Assembly: GCF_036511935.1 (NCBI RefSeq)
Contig: NZ_AP028878.1
Span: forward strand, 3,534,001-3,598,000
DNA length: 64,000 bases
Origin: Marinobacter nanhaiticus D15-8W
GTDB taxonomy: Bacteria > Pseudomonadota > Gammaproteobacteria > Pseudomonadales > Oleiphilaceae
Direction of reading: 5' to 3'
The notes below the pieces were generated by a model. The model saw nothing but the letters and a program-made list of their open reading frames with translations. It ran no database searches and was not told the origin of the DNA. A program made the translations under genes and the position numbers. Shown here piece after piece: positions 16,742 to 23,843 of the stretch. The stretch's first letter is position 1. Each line of letters starts with the position of its first letter.

Positions 16742-17623
16742 ATGAAGAAGCAAATTGCCGGAGGCAAGCTCGACAAGCCGGTACGCCTGGTTAAGCGGCT
16801 ACTGCCAAAGAACCGTTGGGGCGATTACATGACCTCGCTGCTGACTTTCGTGCTCTACCAGGGCCGCCTACCAAAGCGAGAAGGCGGTGATCTGAACGAT
16901 GCTCTGTTCGCGCTGAAGACCTCGGACGAGATCCTAAACCCGCTGCGCGTCTTCGTGAGCGACAAGCACCACCTGAAGCAGTTTGTGAAGGCCACCGCGG
17001 GAGACGAGTACAACGTACCAACTGACGCCGTATTGCAGAGCCTTGAAGCCGCTATGGAGTACGACTACCCGGCTGACTGCGTGATCAAACCGACCCATAT
17101 GTCCGGCGAAGTCATGTTTCGCCGAGAGGGTAGCCCGGTGGACTTCAAGCGCATGGCGCGATGGTTCGATTCGAACTACTACAACTGGACGCGAGAGGCG
17201 AACTACAGGCCGCTCAAACCGAAAGTTATCGTTGAGCCCTACATCTTCGGTGGTGAAAGCTGCGAGGATTACAAGATCTTCTGCGTCAACGGCGAACCGA
17301 AAATGATCTGGGTAGACCTCGACCGCCAGGGCGACCACCGCCGCAACTTCTACACCACCGATTGGGAGTTGCTGCCTGTGTCTATGGTTTACCGCCAAGG
17401 CAAAGATATACCCAAGCCCGCCAACCTTACCGAAATGCTCGATGTCGCCCGGCAACTCAGCCGCGACTTCTCAATGATCCGGGTTGACCTGTATTCGAAC
17501 GGTGAAAAGCTGCTTGTCGGCGAGCTCACCAACTGCTCAGAGGATGCCCGCGGCCGAGTGGTTCCAGTCGAGAATGCGCCTATCGTCACCAACCTGCTGT
17601 TCGGCAAAGCAGGCCTGTCATAA
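16742..17623 (+). CDS. TupA-like ATP-grasp enzyme, prophage cargo gene
   Basis: 293 aa. The pattern fits the ATP-grasp TupA-like family (PF14305): VIKPTHMSGEVMF (about residues 115-127, ATP-binding lysine), VEPYIFGG, DYKIFCVNGEPKMIWVD, RRNFYTTDWELLPV and the metal-site region MIRVDLYSNGEKLLVGELT. The family is usually found in capsule, teichuronopeptide and O-antigen loci and is thought to join amino acids or similar groups to surface glycans. The start ATG has GGAG eight bases upstream. It faces the late operon and converges with the holin gene (2-base gap). A role in altering the host surface of the lysogen is inference. Confidence 0.78.
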   Translation: MKKQIAGGKLDKPVRLVKRLLPKNRWGDYMTSLLTFVLYQGRLPKREGGDLNDALFALKTSDEILNPLRVFVSDKHHLKQFVKATAGDEYNVPTDAVLQSLEAAMEYDYPADCVIKPTHMSGEVMFRREGSPVDFKRMARWFDSNYYNWTREANYRPLKPKVIVEPYIFGGESCEDYKIFCVNGEPKMIWVDLDRQGDHRRNFYTTDWELLPVSMVYRQGKDIPKPANLTEMLDVARQLSRDFSMIRVDLYSNGEKLLVGELTNCSEDARGRVVPVENAPIVTNLLFGKAGLS

Positions 17624-17625
17624 CC

Positions 17626-17868
17626 TCAAGGGCGGCTGTTGTCGCCCTCACCCATCAACTTGCGGTGCAGCTCGATCTCTCTGCGTTCACGGCGCTTCTG
17701 CATGCGGACATTGAACAGGTATGTTGCAATACCAATCGCGATACTGAACAGCAGGCCCAGAAGGCCCATCCACTGGTTGAAGGTAAGGATACTGCCTCCA
17801 GCGATGACGGCCGATCCAGCATAGGGGATGTTCTGGGCGGCTGTTTCGATTTTGGCTTGGACGGTCAT
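17626..17868 (-). CDS. HP1-family-like holin
   Basis: 80 aa. A glycine-rich first hydrophobic stretch (AGSAVIAGG), the phrase LTFNQWMGLLGLLFSIAIGI, then a membrane helix (about 33-52) and a strongly basic tail (RMQKRRERREIELHRK). This is the layout of HP1-type class II holins. It overlaps the next lysis gene by four bases. A spanin role cannot be excluded, but the basic cytoplasmic tail fits a holin better. Confidence 0.65.
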   Translation of the reverse strand: MTVQAKIETAAQNIPYAGSAVIAGGSILTFNQWMGLLGLLFSIAIGIATYLFNVRMQKRRERREIELHRKLMGEGDNSRP

Positions 17869-18299
17869 CCCTGCTTGCCTTTCAAGATCGTGCGTTTATC
17901 CCAGGTGCGAGCCGCTGCATAACCGGTGTAACCAACGCCGAACAGCGTCCAGAGAGCGTCAGGGATAGCTGCAAGCCAGGCCTTCATGCCGTCGGCGATA
18001 GACTGCGCCAGGGCAGGATCGAAGGCGCTGAGAATGCCCATCGGGATGCTGGCTAGGATCATTAGGTAGATGACATACAGGAATGACGGGCGGGCCCGGC
18101 TTGTCCAGGGGTCTTTGCTGTTGGCCTCAGCCAGAATAGCCGACATGCGCGTCTCAAGCTCTTTCAGCTCGCCGTCCTGCTGCATCTGCAACAGTTGAGC
18201 CTTAGCCTTCTCGCGCTCGACCGGATCGGGGAATATCTTGTCGATCAGCTTGCCGCCTACACCAATCAGGCCGTCGATAATGGGGATGCTGAGGCTCAC
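17865..18299 (-). CDS. Three-TM holin (GTA_holin_3TM family)
   Basis: 144 aa. The N-terminus IPIIDGLIGVGGKLIDKIFPDP is the family opening, followed by an amphipathic helix with QLLQMQQDGELKELETRM. Membrane segments lie at about 73-95 and 115-133. The conserved SKDPWTSRARPSFLYVIYLM motif sits before the first of them. It overlaps both neighbours by four bases in a compact lysis cassette. Confidence 0.8.
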   Translation of the reverse strand: MSLSIPIIDGLIGVGGKLIDKIFPDPVEREKAKAQLLQMQQDGELKELETRMSAILAEANSKDPWTSRARPSFLYVIYLMILASIPMGILSAFDPALAQSIADGMKAWLAAIPDALWTLFGVGYTGYAAARTWDKRTILKGKQG

Positions 18300-18787
18300 A
18301 GATAACTCCTTGCCAGGTCATAGCAGGCAATCAGTCGACGCATCCAGCCGCGGCCGTAACGGTCGTCAAGGTGGTCGAGTAAGGCGTAATCGTATGCCCG
18401 CTCTACGGCGTAACCCTGAGCCAGCTTAGCCGGGTCACACATGTTGGTGGCCTTGATAGTCATTGGCCCCATGATGCCGTCAGGCTTGGCGCCAGAGGCT
18501 AGTTGCAGAAAGCGGACTGAATCGGTGCAACCCTGATTGACTGCGCCATCGAACACCTGCACAGCAACTGCAGCCGGCAATTCAGAGCAGCGGCAGCGCT
18601 GCCAATACTGCTTCAGGTAGATTTCGGCTGCATCGGCCTTTGTCGGCTTGCCGTGCTTCCAGGCATTCGGATGATAACGACGGGAAATCCCGTAAACAGT
18701 CTCGCCGCCGGGGTCGTGCGGATCGTTCACATAGCCGCCCTCAAAGCGCAGAACGTGCTCTAAGGCTTGCTCGAATACGCTTTGCAT
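18296..18787 (-). CDS. Endolysin, glycosyl hydrolase family 108
   Basis: 163 aa, the family's usual length. The catalytic-region motif FEGGYVNDPHDPGGETVYGI lies at residues 15-34, with the presumed catalytic Glu16. A peptidoglycan-binding 3 domain follows (about 85-155, VFDGAVNQGC, GIMGPMTIKA). No signal peptide is seen, so export through a holin is expected. It is the first lysis gene after the late promoter/terminator region. Confidence 0.92.
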   Translation of the reverse strand: MQSVFEQALEHVLRFEGGYVNDPHDPGGETVYGISRRYHPNAWKHGKPTKADAAEIYLKQYWQRCRCSELPAAVAVQVFDGAVNQGCTDSVRFLQLASGAKPDGIMGPMTIKATNMCDPAKLAQGYAVERAYDYALLDHLDDRYGRGWMRRLIACYDLARSYL

Positions 18788-18810
18788 GAAGGCTCCGAAT
18801 TTCAGGCAAT

Positions 18811-18844
18811 AAAAAACCCGCGAGGCGTGAGCCTGCGGGTTTCT
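18811..18844 (-). terminator. Strong terminator between the Q-like gene and the lysis genes
   Basis: On the minus strand CCCGCAGGC, loop TCAC, GCCTcGCGGG then TTTTTT. On the plus strand the same stem ends with TTTCTT, so it may work both ways. It lies just upstream of the first late gene and downstream of the promoter candidate, like lambda tR'. Confidence 0.8.
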
Positions 18845-18911
18845 TGGGCTATCGATATGCTGTTTGACCGTCGTTGACCCTTACTCTAGGGGCAACTTCC
18901 AGTAGAGTTTC

Positions 18912-18940
18912 AAGCTACCTTCCTGGTAGGAAAAAGTCAA
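18912..18940 (-). promoter_or_regulatory. Candidate late promoter
   Basis: On the minus strand TTGACT (18935-18940), a 17-base spacer, then TAGCTT (18912-18917). It overlaps the stop codon of the Q-like gene and is followed after about 70 bases by the terminator at 18811-18844. A second pair, TTGAAA/TAGAGT, has a less good 19-base spacer. The arrangement matches a pR'-tR' antitermination switch; the -10 box is weak. Confidence 0.45.
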
Positions 18941-19452
18941 GCGGCGCGCTTTTCTTCCGCCACAAATCCCATTACCTGCTCAAGTCGCGCATAACCATCG
19001 CTCACCCGCTGCCGGAACACCTGAACCGTGCAATCCAGCATCTCCGCGCAGTCGCCATCATGGTACGTGATCTCAACGCCGCTCTCCGGCACGAACGGAT
19101 CTCGGGCGACAACCTTCGTCTTGCCACGGAAGCAGCGTTCAACGCACAACGCACCGCGCTGTTTCTCGCTCAACTGTCTCAGTCGCTCGGCCGCAAGTTG
19201 CTGACGCGGGCTCACCTCTCGACGGTGCATGCGATCTACCTTATGCCCCAGGGTGCAGAACCCGCTGAACCCCGAGCCTTTTGGAATCTGGCCCCAGAAG
19301 TCAGCAGCAATTCCCATCACACTGCGACTCTCACCGATAATGCTCTGCTGGTCGGCATCAGCAAACAGATAGTCAAGGTAGATCTCGACCTCCTGCTGAG
19401 CCTTCCGACGCCATTCACGCTGTACATCAGTCTTCCGGTTCTGCTCTGCCAT
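18937..19452 (-). CDS. Q-like late gene regulator (sigma-region-4-type HTH)
   Basis: 171 aa. The C-terminal half has LSEKQRGALCVERCFRGK, and DCAEMLDCTVQVFRQRVSDG with a following helix YARLEQVM. This is the arrangement of sigma-70 region-4-like helix-turn-helix domains found in phage antitermination and late activator proteins (Q, RinA, ArpU types). ATG at 19452 has GGGGAG seven bases upstream. It is the last gene of the left early operon and directly precedes a promoter, a terminator and the lysis genes. Confidence 0.6.
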   Translation of the reverse strand: MAEQNRKTDVQREWRRKAQQEVEIYLDYLFADADQQSIIGESRSVMGIAADFWGQIPKGSGFSGFCTLGHKVDRMHRREVSPRQQLAAERLRQLSEKQRGALCVERCFRGKTKVVARDPFVPESGVEITYHDGDCAEMLDCTVQVFRQRVSDGYARLEQVMGFVAEEKRAA

Positions 19453-19497
19453 AACTCCCCCGATATTCCAGCCCGCGCTGTGGTTTACTGCTGATCG

Positions 19498-19704
19498 TTA
19501 ATACCCATTCTGGGTAGACTTCTGCCCGTTTTGGGTATAAGCCGACGGCTTCCCGTTCAATATCTCCCGCATGTGCTGCTCGTCCGGCTGCTTCTTGAGC
19601 CAGGCTTCGATCTCAGAGCGCAGCTTTCGCCCTACCCGCATCTGGTCTTTCATCCACCGGGCGTAGCACTCGCGTTTGAATAGGTCTTGGTCAGCTTCGT
19701 TCAT
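19498..19704 (-). CDS. Small early protein, 68 aa
   Basis: Basic and helical (RECYARWMKDQMRVGRKLRSEI) with a C-terminal duplicated TQNG phrase (TQNGQKSTQNG) that is also visible in the DNA as two similar 14-base blocks 21 bases apart. Its start overlaps the stop of the diphosphohydrolase gene (ATGA). Not recognised. Confidence 0.5.
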   Translation of the reverse strand: MNEADQDLFKRECYARWMKDQMRVGRKLRSEIEAWLKKQPDEQHMREILNGKPSAYTQNGQKSTQNGY

Positions 19705-20132
19705 ACCGCACCGTCCTGGCGCTCTTCACGCAACATCAACTCAAGCCGAGCCAGCGCATTCCAGGCCGCATGGGCCGCATGCCGCAGATTGGTGTCCTTG
19801 TCGCACTGCTCGCCGGCTGCCTCACTGAAGTAGTGGCGCAGCATGGCATCAGAATACCGGGCCTGGCCGTTCTCCACGCTCATCCAGCCGTTATCGGTGT
19901 ACTTGTTGGCGCCATAGGTGCCGACCTTGCCTACCTCTGTCAGAGCCAGCGAGAAGCCGCCGAGCACCAGGCTCATGCGAGTCTTGCCGGCGTCCAGCTT
20001 TGCGCCTGGCTCGTGCGCGTCTTTGCCGGATGGGTCTGATTCACCGACCTTGAGCGTCTCGCAATCAACGCAAGCGATGCCGTAATGGCGCTTGTGGGTG
20101 TCGCACCACTTATCCAATTGAAACGTGCTCAT
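19701..20132 (-). CDS. MazZ-like dATP/dGTP diphosphohydrolase
   Basis: 143 aa from the ATG at 20132, which overlaps the stop of the metallophosphoesterase (ATGA); upstream start codons lack this link. The N-terminus has a Cys/His knuckle (CDTHKRHYGIACVDCE). The main domain carries KLDAGKTRMSLVLGG, GANKYTDNGW, YSDAMLRHYFSEAAGE and HAAHAAWNALARLEL, the pattern of the phage dATP/dGTP diphosphohydrolase N-terminal family (PF18909). It would cut dNTPs to dNMP and pyrophosphate. No purZ-like gene lies in the window, so base replacement is not implied. Confidence 0.7.
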   Translation of the reverse strand: MSTFQLDKWCDTHKRHYGIACVDCETLKVGESDPSGKDAHEPGAKLDAGKTRMSLVLGGFSLALTEVGKVGTYGANKYTDNGWMSVENGQARYSDAMLRHYFSEAAGEQCDKDTNLRHAAHAAWNALARLELMLREERQDGAV

Positions 20133-21400
20133 GCCGCACCCTGAAGCCAGGTCGCTTCGAGTTCGTCTTCGTTGAAGTTCCAGTCTTCCTGGTCGCTCAT
20201 AACTCGGACCGGTGCCGTGATCGTCTTGCCCCACTTCGGATCCGTGAGGAAGAACGCCTGCTGCGGGTATTCGAAGTTGAAGTTCATGCTGGCTGTCCAC
20301 TCGTCGTAGCCCTTGAGGCTGCCGTTGACGATGACGCTGCCCATGTCGATCAACTGGTGGAAGTGACCCATCAGCAGGATGTCATAGGGCGTCTCGACGC
20401 TCTGCTCTCGTGTCATCTTCTTGTAGTGGCCGCGCATGATCGGCGAGAAGATCCCGGCGATGCCGTTGCCGCCCTTGAACTGGTCACCGTGGGTCATGTG
20501 GTAGCGGGTGCTGTAGATATTCCAGCGGGCGTCAGTCTCAAGCGGGATGTTGAACGTGACTTCGGACCGACCTTGGAAATGACGCTCAACCAGCTTGTAG
20601 ATCAGCCAGTCGAACGAGTCCTTGGCCCGGGTCTTGGCCTTCGGCTTCTTGTGGTTGCGACCGTGGTTGCCGGTGACACATGGCACATAGAGTCGGTCAA
20701 AGTGAGTGAGCAGCATTTCAATGCCGGCGATGATCTGCCCTGACCAGTAGAGCACCGTATCCATGATAGGCGCCTCGTTGGTCTCGGCCAGTTCCTCATG
20801 GATATTGCCGCTCACCATGTCGCCACCCAGGGGAAGCACCAGGCCCTCGATGTCGATCCCGCCGCAGTGATGCTTGCAGAGCGTCAGGACGTTCTCAAAG
20901 AAGCGCTGGAGCCTGAGTGTCGCTATGGTCCGGTTATAGGCGTTCACGCCGTTGATGTGCCGGGGCTGGACAACCTCATCAAAGTGAGTGTCCGACAGCA
21001 TGGCCGTGGCGATCGCTCGATCCTGGCCCTTCTTCTTGCTGTACAGCCACTTCGGCGGCTGAGTCGGCTTGCTCATCAGGTGGCCAACGAACCGTTGGAA
21101 GCGCTCGTCCTCGATCTTCTGCTCGGCCAACTCCATGACCTTGCGCTTTTCCTGAGCCAGTTGCTTCTTCAGCCGGTGCTCTTCCACCTGGTCGATCTGC
21201 TCAACCACGACCCCGGACCTTGACTCCGCGATCTTGTTACGCAGCAGCTCCAGGTTACGGCGTACAGCCCGGCCCGATATGCCAAGCTTCAAGCCCGCTG
21301 CATCGCTGTTCCCGTTGCACTCCAGATATACCGCATACGCCTCCCGCTGCTTCTCGGTGGCAAGCGCCAGTTCGCTATCGGTGTACTTCTCATCGATCAT
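20129..21400 (-). CDS. Calcineurin-like metallophosphoesterase with N-terminal HTH
   Basis: 423 aa. Residues 12-60 form a helix-turn-helix (LGISGRAVRRNLELLRNKI), then a charged coiled coil. The phosphoesterase core has SDTHFDE, LPLGGDMVSG, TGNHGRNH, MTHGDQ and GHFH, the complete metal-ligand set D-x-H, GD, GNH, H, GHxH. Such proteins occur in the nin-like region of Pseudomonas phages and may act on DNA or nucleotides; the substrate is unknown. Four-base overlaps join it to NinG and the diphosphohydrolase. Confidence 0.85.
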   Translation of the reverse strand: MIDEKYTDSELALATEKQREAYAVYLECNGNSDAAGLKLGISGRAVRRNLELLRNKIAESRSGVVVEQIDQVEEHRLKKQLAQEKRKVMELAEQKIEDERFQRFVGHLMSKPTQPPKWLYSKKKGQDRAIATAMLSDTHFDEVVQPRHINGVNAYNRTIATLRLQRFFENVLTLCKHHCGGIDIEGLVLPLGGDMVSGNIHEELAETNEAPIMDTVLYWSGQIIAGIEMLLTHFDRLYVPCVTGNHGRNHKKPKAKTRAKDSFDWLIYKLVERHFQGRSEVTFNIPLETDARWNIYSTRYHMTHGDQFKGGNGIAGIFSPIMRGHYKKMTREQSVETPYDILLMGHFHQLIDMGSVIVNGSLKGYDEWTASMNFNFEYPQQAFFLTDPKWGKTITAPVRVMSDQEDWNFNEDELEATWLQGAA

Positions 21401-21951
21401 GCCGCCTTCCTCTCCAGTTCACGGTTCTGCTTCCGGTAATGCGCCTTGATGGCTTCCAGATCATCGATGCTGTACTTCTTGGGCGCGTGCAGCCCTTCCA
21501 GCCAGTCAACCGCTTCCTGACCAATGCGCTGAATCAGGCTGATGCGGTACTCAACGATGTTCCCGGAATCGAAGTTGTTGCACTGCGCGCACTGCTTGTG
21601 ACAGTTCAGCTCTTCGAACCGGAGTTCGGGCGCAGCCTTGGTGGTTCGGTAGTGGCCGGCGTGGTACTGGCCAGCGGTGTAGCTGCCGCAGCTTATGCAG
21701 GGGCGGTCCCGATCGCGCAGCCGGATGAACTTGTTGAACTCGGCCTGGGCTTCCTTCAGCACCTTGCTGCGGGGCTTGAGTTCGGCTTTCTTCTTGCGGA
21801 CCCAGGCCTTGCGCTCCTGCTCTGACTTCCGCTGCAGCATCTTCCTCCCAAGCTCCAAAGCGCACCGAGTCGAACAAGCCCTGTGCAAGCTGTTCCACTG
21901 CGCAAACTTCCCTCCACACACGGCGCACTTTTTCTGCTTGGGGTGGGTCAT
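21397..21951 (-). CDS. ninG: NinG recombination protein
   Basis: 184 aa. It has an N-terminal zinc knuckle (CAVCGGKFAQ, then CS-TRC), a basic coiled linker, and the catalytic zinc/HNH-like region CISCGSYTAGQYHAGHYRT with a second CHKQCAQCNN. This matches the NinG/Rap family (PF05766), which promotes RecBCD-linked recombination in lambda. The C-terminus (YSIDDLEAIKAHYRKQN) also fits. Position in the nin-like block agrees. Confidence 0.88.
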   Translation of the reverse strand: MTHPKQKKCAVCGGKFAQWNSLHRACSTRCALELGRKMLQRKSEQERKAWVRKKKAELKPRSKVLKEAQAEFNKFIRLRDRDRPCISCGSYTAGQYHAGHYRTTKAAPELRFEELNCHKQCAQCNNFDSGNIVEYRISLIQRIGQEAVDWLEGLHAPKKYSIDDLEAIKAHYRKQNRELERKAA

Positions 21952-21954
21952 GTG

Positions 21955-22146
21955 TTAGTAACCTCCCCACTCGCCCTCAGGGAACCGCTGACCGACGTCA
22001 GGCAGCGCAGCGAATTCCGGGTGAAGCTCGTCCTCTGTCTCGGCCCCTTTTGCTGGCGCCTGGTCCCTGACGTTGCTCGGGTGGTACCGGCATTTCTTCA
22101 AGTGGTAGTGATACCGCCTGCAATCAGGGCAGATCGGGGAGGCCAT
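21955..22146 (-). CDS. Small zinc-finger-like protein, 63 aa
   Basis: N-terminal CPDCRRYHYHLKKCRYH offers a C-x2-C...C-x3-H metal site. The rest is acidic and probably unstructured. Its ATG overlaps the stop of the Acb2-like gene (ATGA) and it ends three bases before ninG. Not recognised. Confidence 0.5.
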   Translation of the reverse strand: MASPICPDCRRYHYHLKKCRYHPSNVRDQAPAKGAETEDELHPEFAALPDVGQRFPEGEWGGY

Positions 22147-22403
22147 CAGAAAAACTCCGGCTTGGCCACGGCACGAGTCAAAGCCATCAGGCCTTGCTGC
22201 AAGTGCGTCTTCCCGATGCTGATCCAGCGGCGAGGCTCTGCGTCACCGGTACCGAATTCATTGGTGATTGCATCCTGGCTCGCATGCAGCTTGGTGATCA
22301 GCTCGTCAAGTTCGGCGCCCTTCGCCTTAATCTCGTTCATCAGGTCGATTTCAGCTTGCGAGAGTTCGCGGTAGCCTTTGATCTTGCGGTGTTGGTTATC
22401 CAT
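22146..22403 (-). CDS. acb2: Acb2-like anti-CBASS cyclic-nucleotide sponge
   Basis: 85 aa. The beginning (HRKIKGYRELSQAEIDLMN) and end (RRWISIGKTHLQQGLMALTR, then AVAKPEFF) match the conserved ends of the Acb2/Tad1-hairpin-domain family as I know it from Pseudomonas phages. Acb2 forms a hexamer that binds 3',3'-cGAMP, cA3 and related signals and so blocks CBASS effectors. The region between the helices is shorter than in the best studied homologue (about 94 aa). An AGGA site precedes the ATG. Binding residues were not checked by alignment. Confidence 0.75.
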   Translation of the reverse strand: MDNQHRKIKGYRELSQAEIDLMNEIKAKGAELDELITKLHASQDAITNEFGTGDAEPRRWISIGKTHLQQGLMALTRAVAKPEFF

Positions 22404-22437
22404 GCTATTGGTCCTCTGCTGTGTTGGTGTCTTTCGA

Positions 22438-22614
22438 TTAATCTTCCGAATAATCCTCCGCCCGGTACTCGTTGAACGCAGGGCGCTTCACCAGCCGCTC
22501 CTGCTGCGATTCCAGCTCAGTGATGGCCTTGCCGCTCATCAGGTAGTCTTTTGTAAGCAGCGCTATCTCGGCCTGCTGGGCGCGTTTGGTGCTATGTACT
22601 GTTGGTCTGGCCAT
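22438..22614 (-). CDS. Small early protein, 58 aa
   Basis: Starts at ATG 22614, overlapping the stop of the DUF1367 gene (ATGA). Basic N-terminus (RPTVHSTKRAQQAEIALL), one helix, acidic end. No family recognised. Confidence 0.5.
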   Translation of the reverse strand: MARPTVHSTKRAQQAEIALLTKDYLMSGKAITELESQQERLVKRPAFNEYRAEDYSED

Positions 22615-23084
22615 CACTCCCCCACCATCGCTTGTGCCATTTGCTCCACCTTCTCCGGTTCCATGCCCTGCCAATACTGTTTGGCGATGTGTCGGCAGAA
22701 ACCCTTAACTGTTTCCTGAAAGTCCGCCTCATCCATGGACTCGAACGACAGGCTGCGCGGGATCAGGTGCAAGCACTTGCCGACGCCCGGCACAATGATC
22801 GCCATCTCGTCACAGCCGATCTGGGCCTCGATCTGTAGGCGCTTCAACACGCGGTGAGCATCCATGCCTTCGAAAGCCTCGATGTTCTCCGCACACAAGC
22901 GCCCGATAGCGTGAGCGAGCCGGTGGAAGCCTGGGTTACGAGGTTTCTTGAACTCCACGAACACCAGATCACCAGTCCGGAAGCCCTTGTCTCGCAAGCG
23001 GGCGACGCATGACTGGTCTGCCGGCTGAAACCCGCCTTTAACCACTCGCAAAGGTATGCGCTCGGTGCGCTTGGGGGTGGTCAT
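22614..23084 (-). CDS. DUF1367-like early protein
   Basis: 156 aa. The phrases FVEFKKPRNPGFHRLAHAIG, RVLKRLQIEAQIG, LHLIPRSLSFESMDEADF and a C-terminal helical part match the DUF1367 family (PF07105) of lambdoid phages, which lies in replication/nin regions and has no proven role. The overlaps with both neighbours are four bases. Confidence 0.7.
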   Translation of the reverse strand: MTTPKRTERIPLRVVKGGFQPADQSCVARLRDKGFRTGDLVFVEFKKPRNPGFHRLAHAIGRLCAENIEAFEGMDAHRVLKRLQIEAQIGCDEMAIIVPGVGKCLHLIPRSLSFESMDEADFQETVKGFCRHIAKQYWQGMEPEKVEQMAQAMVGE

Positions 23085-23377
23085 GGGCGGGCCTCGTACC
23101 GCTCGGGATGGGTTTCACGCATGGCGACTTCCATTGCTTCCCGGCGCACAGCGGCTTCGAACATCTTCGAGGCCTCATCTAGGCCACGGCGGATGATCTC
23201 GACCTGCTCCTGCTTGCTGACACAAGGCGTTGACTCGATGTCCACTGTCAGCGACGGCTTACCGTCGATCAGCGACCCAATCTTGCGAAAGAACCAGGCG
23301 GCCATGGAGCGAATAGATCCATCCGATGCGCCTTTAACATGGAACTGCCACCAGTAGGAGATGCGAATGTCCTTCAT
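23081..23377 (-). CDS. Hypothetical early protein, 98 aa
   Basis: The first half has a strand-rich WWQFHVKGASDGSIRS and AAWFFRKIGSLIDGK. The second half is a charged helix ending in RETHPERYEARP. Similar small proteins with an YxVxxxxx-W-F-R-K pattern are common in phage early regions. ATGA-type overlaps on both sides. Confidence 0.5.
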   Translation of the reverse strand: MKDIRISYWWQFHVKGASDGSIRSMAAWFFRKIGSLIDGKPSLTVDIESTPCVSKQEQVEIIRRGLDEASKMFEAAVRREAMEVAMRETHPERYEARP

Positions 23378-23607
23378 GCCGCATCACCCCCATCCGGGTC
23401 ATAACCCCCGAATACCAATTGATACCTGTTCTCATTTGTAATGCGCAGGGTTCCGGACTTGACCATCCGATTCAGTTCATTGCGCACGTCGTAGATGTTC
23501 GGCACGGTGACTTCCAGGCCGATATACTCGGTCACCTTCGAAGGCGTAAGGCCATCCTTGTTCTCTCCAAGCACCTTCAGGATCTTGTCTCGTTGGGATT
23601 GGGTCAT
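23374..23607 (-). CDS. Small winged-helix-like protein
   Basis: 77 aa. RDKILKVLGENKDGLTPSKV, EYIGLEVTVPNIYDVRNELN, RMVKSGTLRI and RYQLVF give the helix-helix-helix-wing order of a winged HTH. It may be a phage regulator. Overlaps neighbours by four bases. Confidence 0.55.
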   Translation of the reverse strand: MTQSQRDKILKVLGENKDGLTPSKVTEYIGLEVTVPNIYDVRNELNRMVKSGTLRITNENRYQLVFGGYDPDGGDAA

Positions 23608-23843
23608 TTGATCCTCCGCACAGGCGGCAAAGCGTCTTGCCGTCCGCCCTCGTCAGGAATGAAACCGGTACCGCTCCGCTGCTCCGTCACTCGCAGGTAA
23701 TCGATCTCCACCTTGGCACTGTTGATGATGGTCTGTGCCACTCCGGATACCGCCTTCGCGCGCTCGATATCGATATCCCCGTCCTTCAGCTTCTCCAGGG
23801 TTTCGAACAGGTGGTCACGCAGGTCTTCGATCTTGTTCTTCAT
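23604..23843 (-). CDS. Hypothetical early protein, 79 aa
   Basis: Starts at ATG 23843, overlapping the HNH gene stop (ATGA). Residues 1-50 are helical (KIEDLRDHLFETLEKLKDGD, then AKAVSGVAQTIINSAKVEID), an arrangement common in small phage proteins of unknown role. The end is polar and glycine-rich. Confidence 0.55.
   Translation of the reverse strand: MKNKIEDLRDHLFETLEKLKDGDIDIERAKAVSGVAQTIINSAKVEIDYLRVTEQRSGTGFIPDEGGRQDALPPVRRIK

Noticed and set aside
1..17000. Diversity-generating retroelement, expected from the resemblance to BPP-1-like virion genes
   Set aside because: No reverse transcriptase, Avd gene or template/variable repeat pair was found in the window.
17626..17868. Spanin gene
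   Set aside because: No lipobox, and the basic tail after one membrane helix fits HP1-type holins better.
19701..20132. Z-DNA (2-aminoadenine) phage system
   Set aside because: Only the MazZ-like gene is present; no PurZ or DatZ and no matching polymerase in the window.
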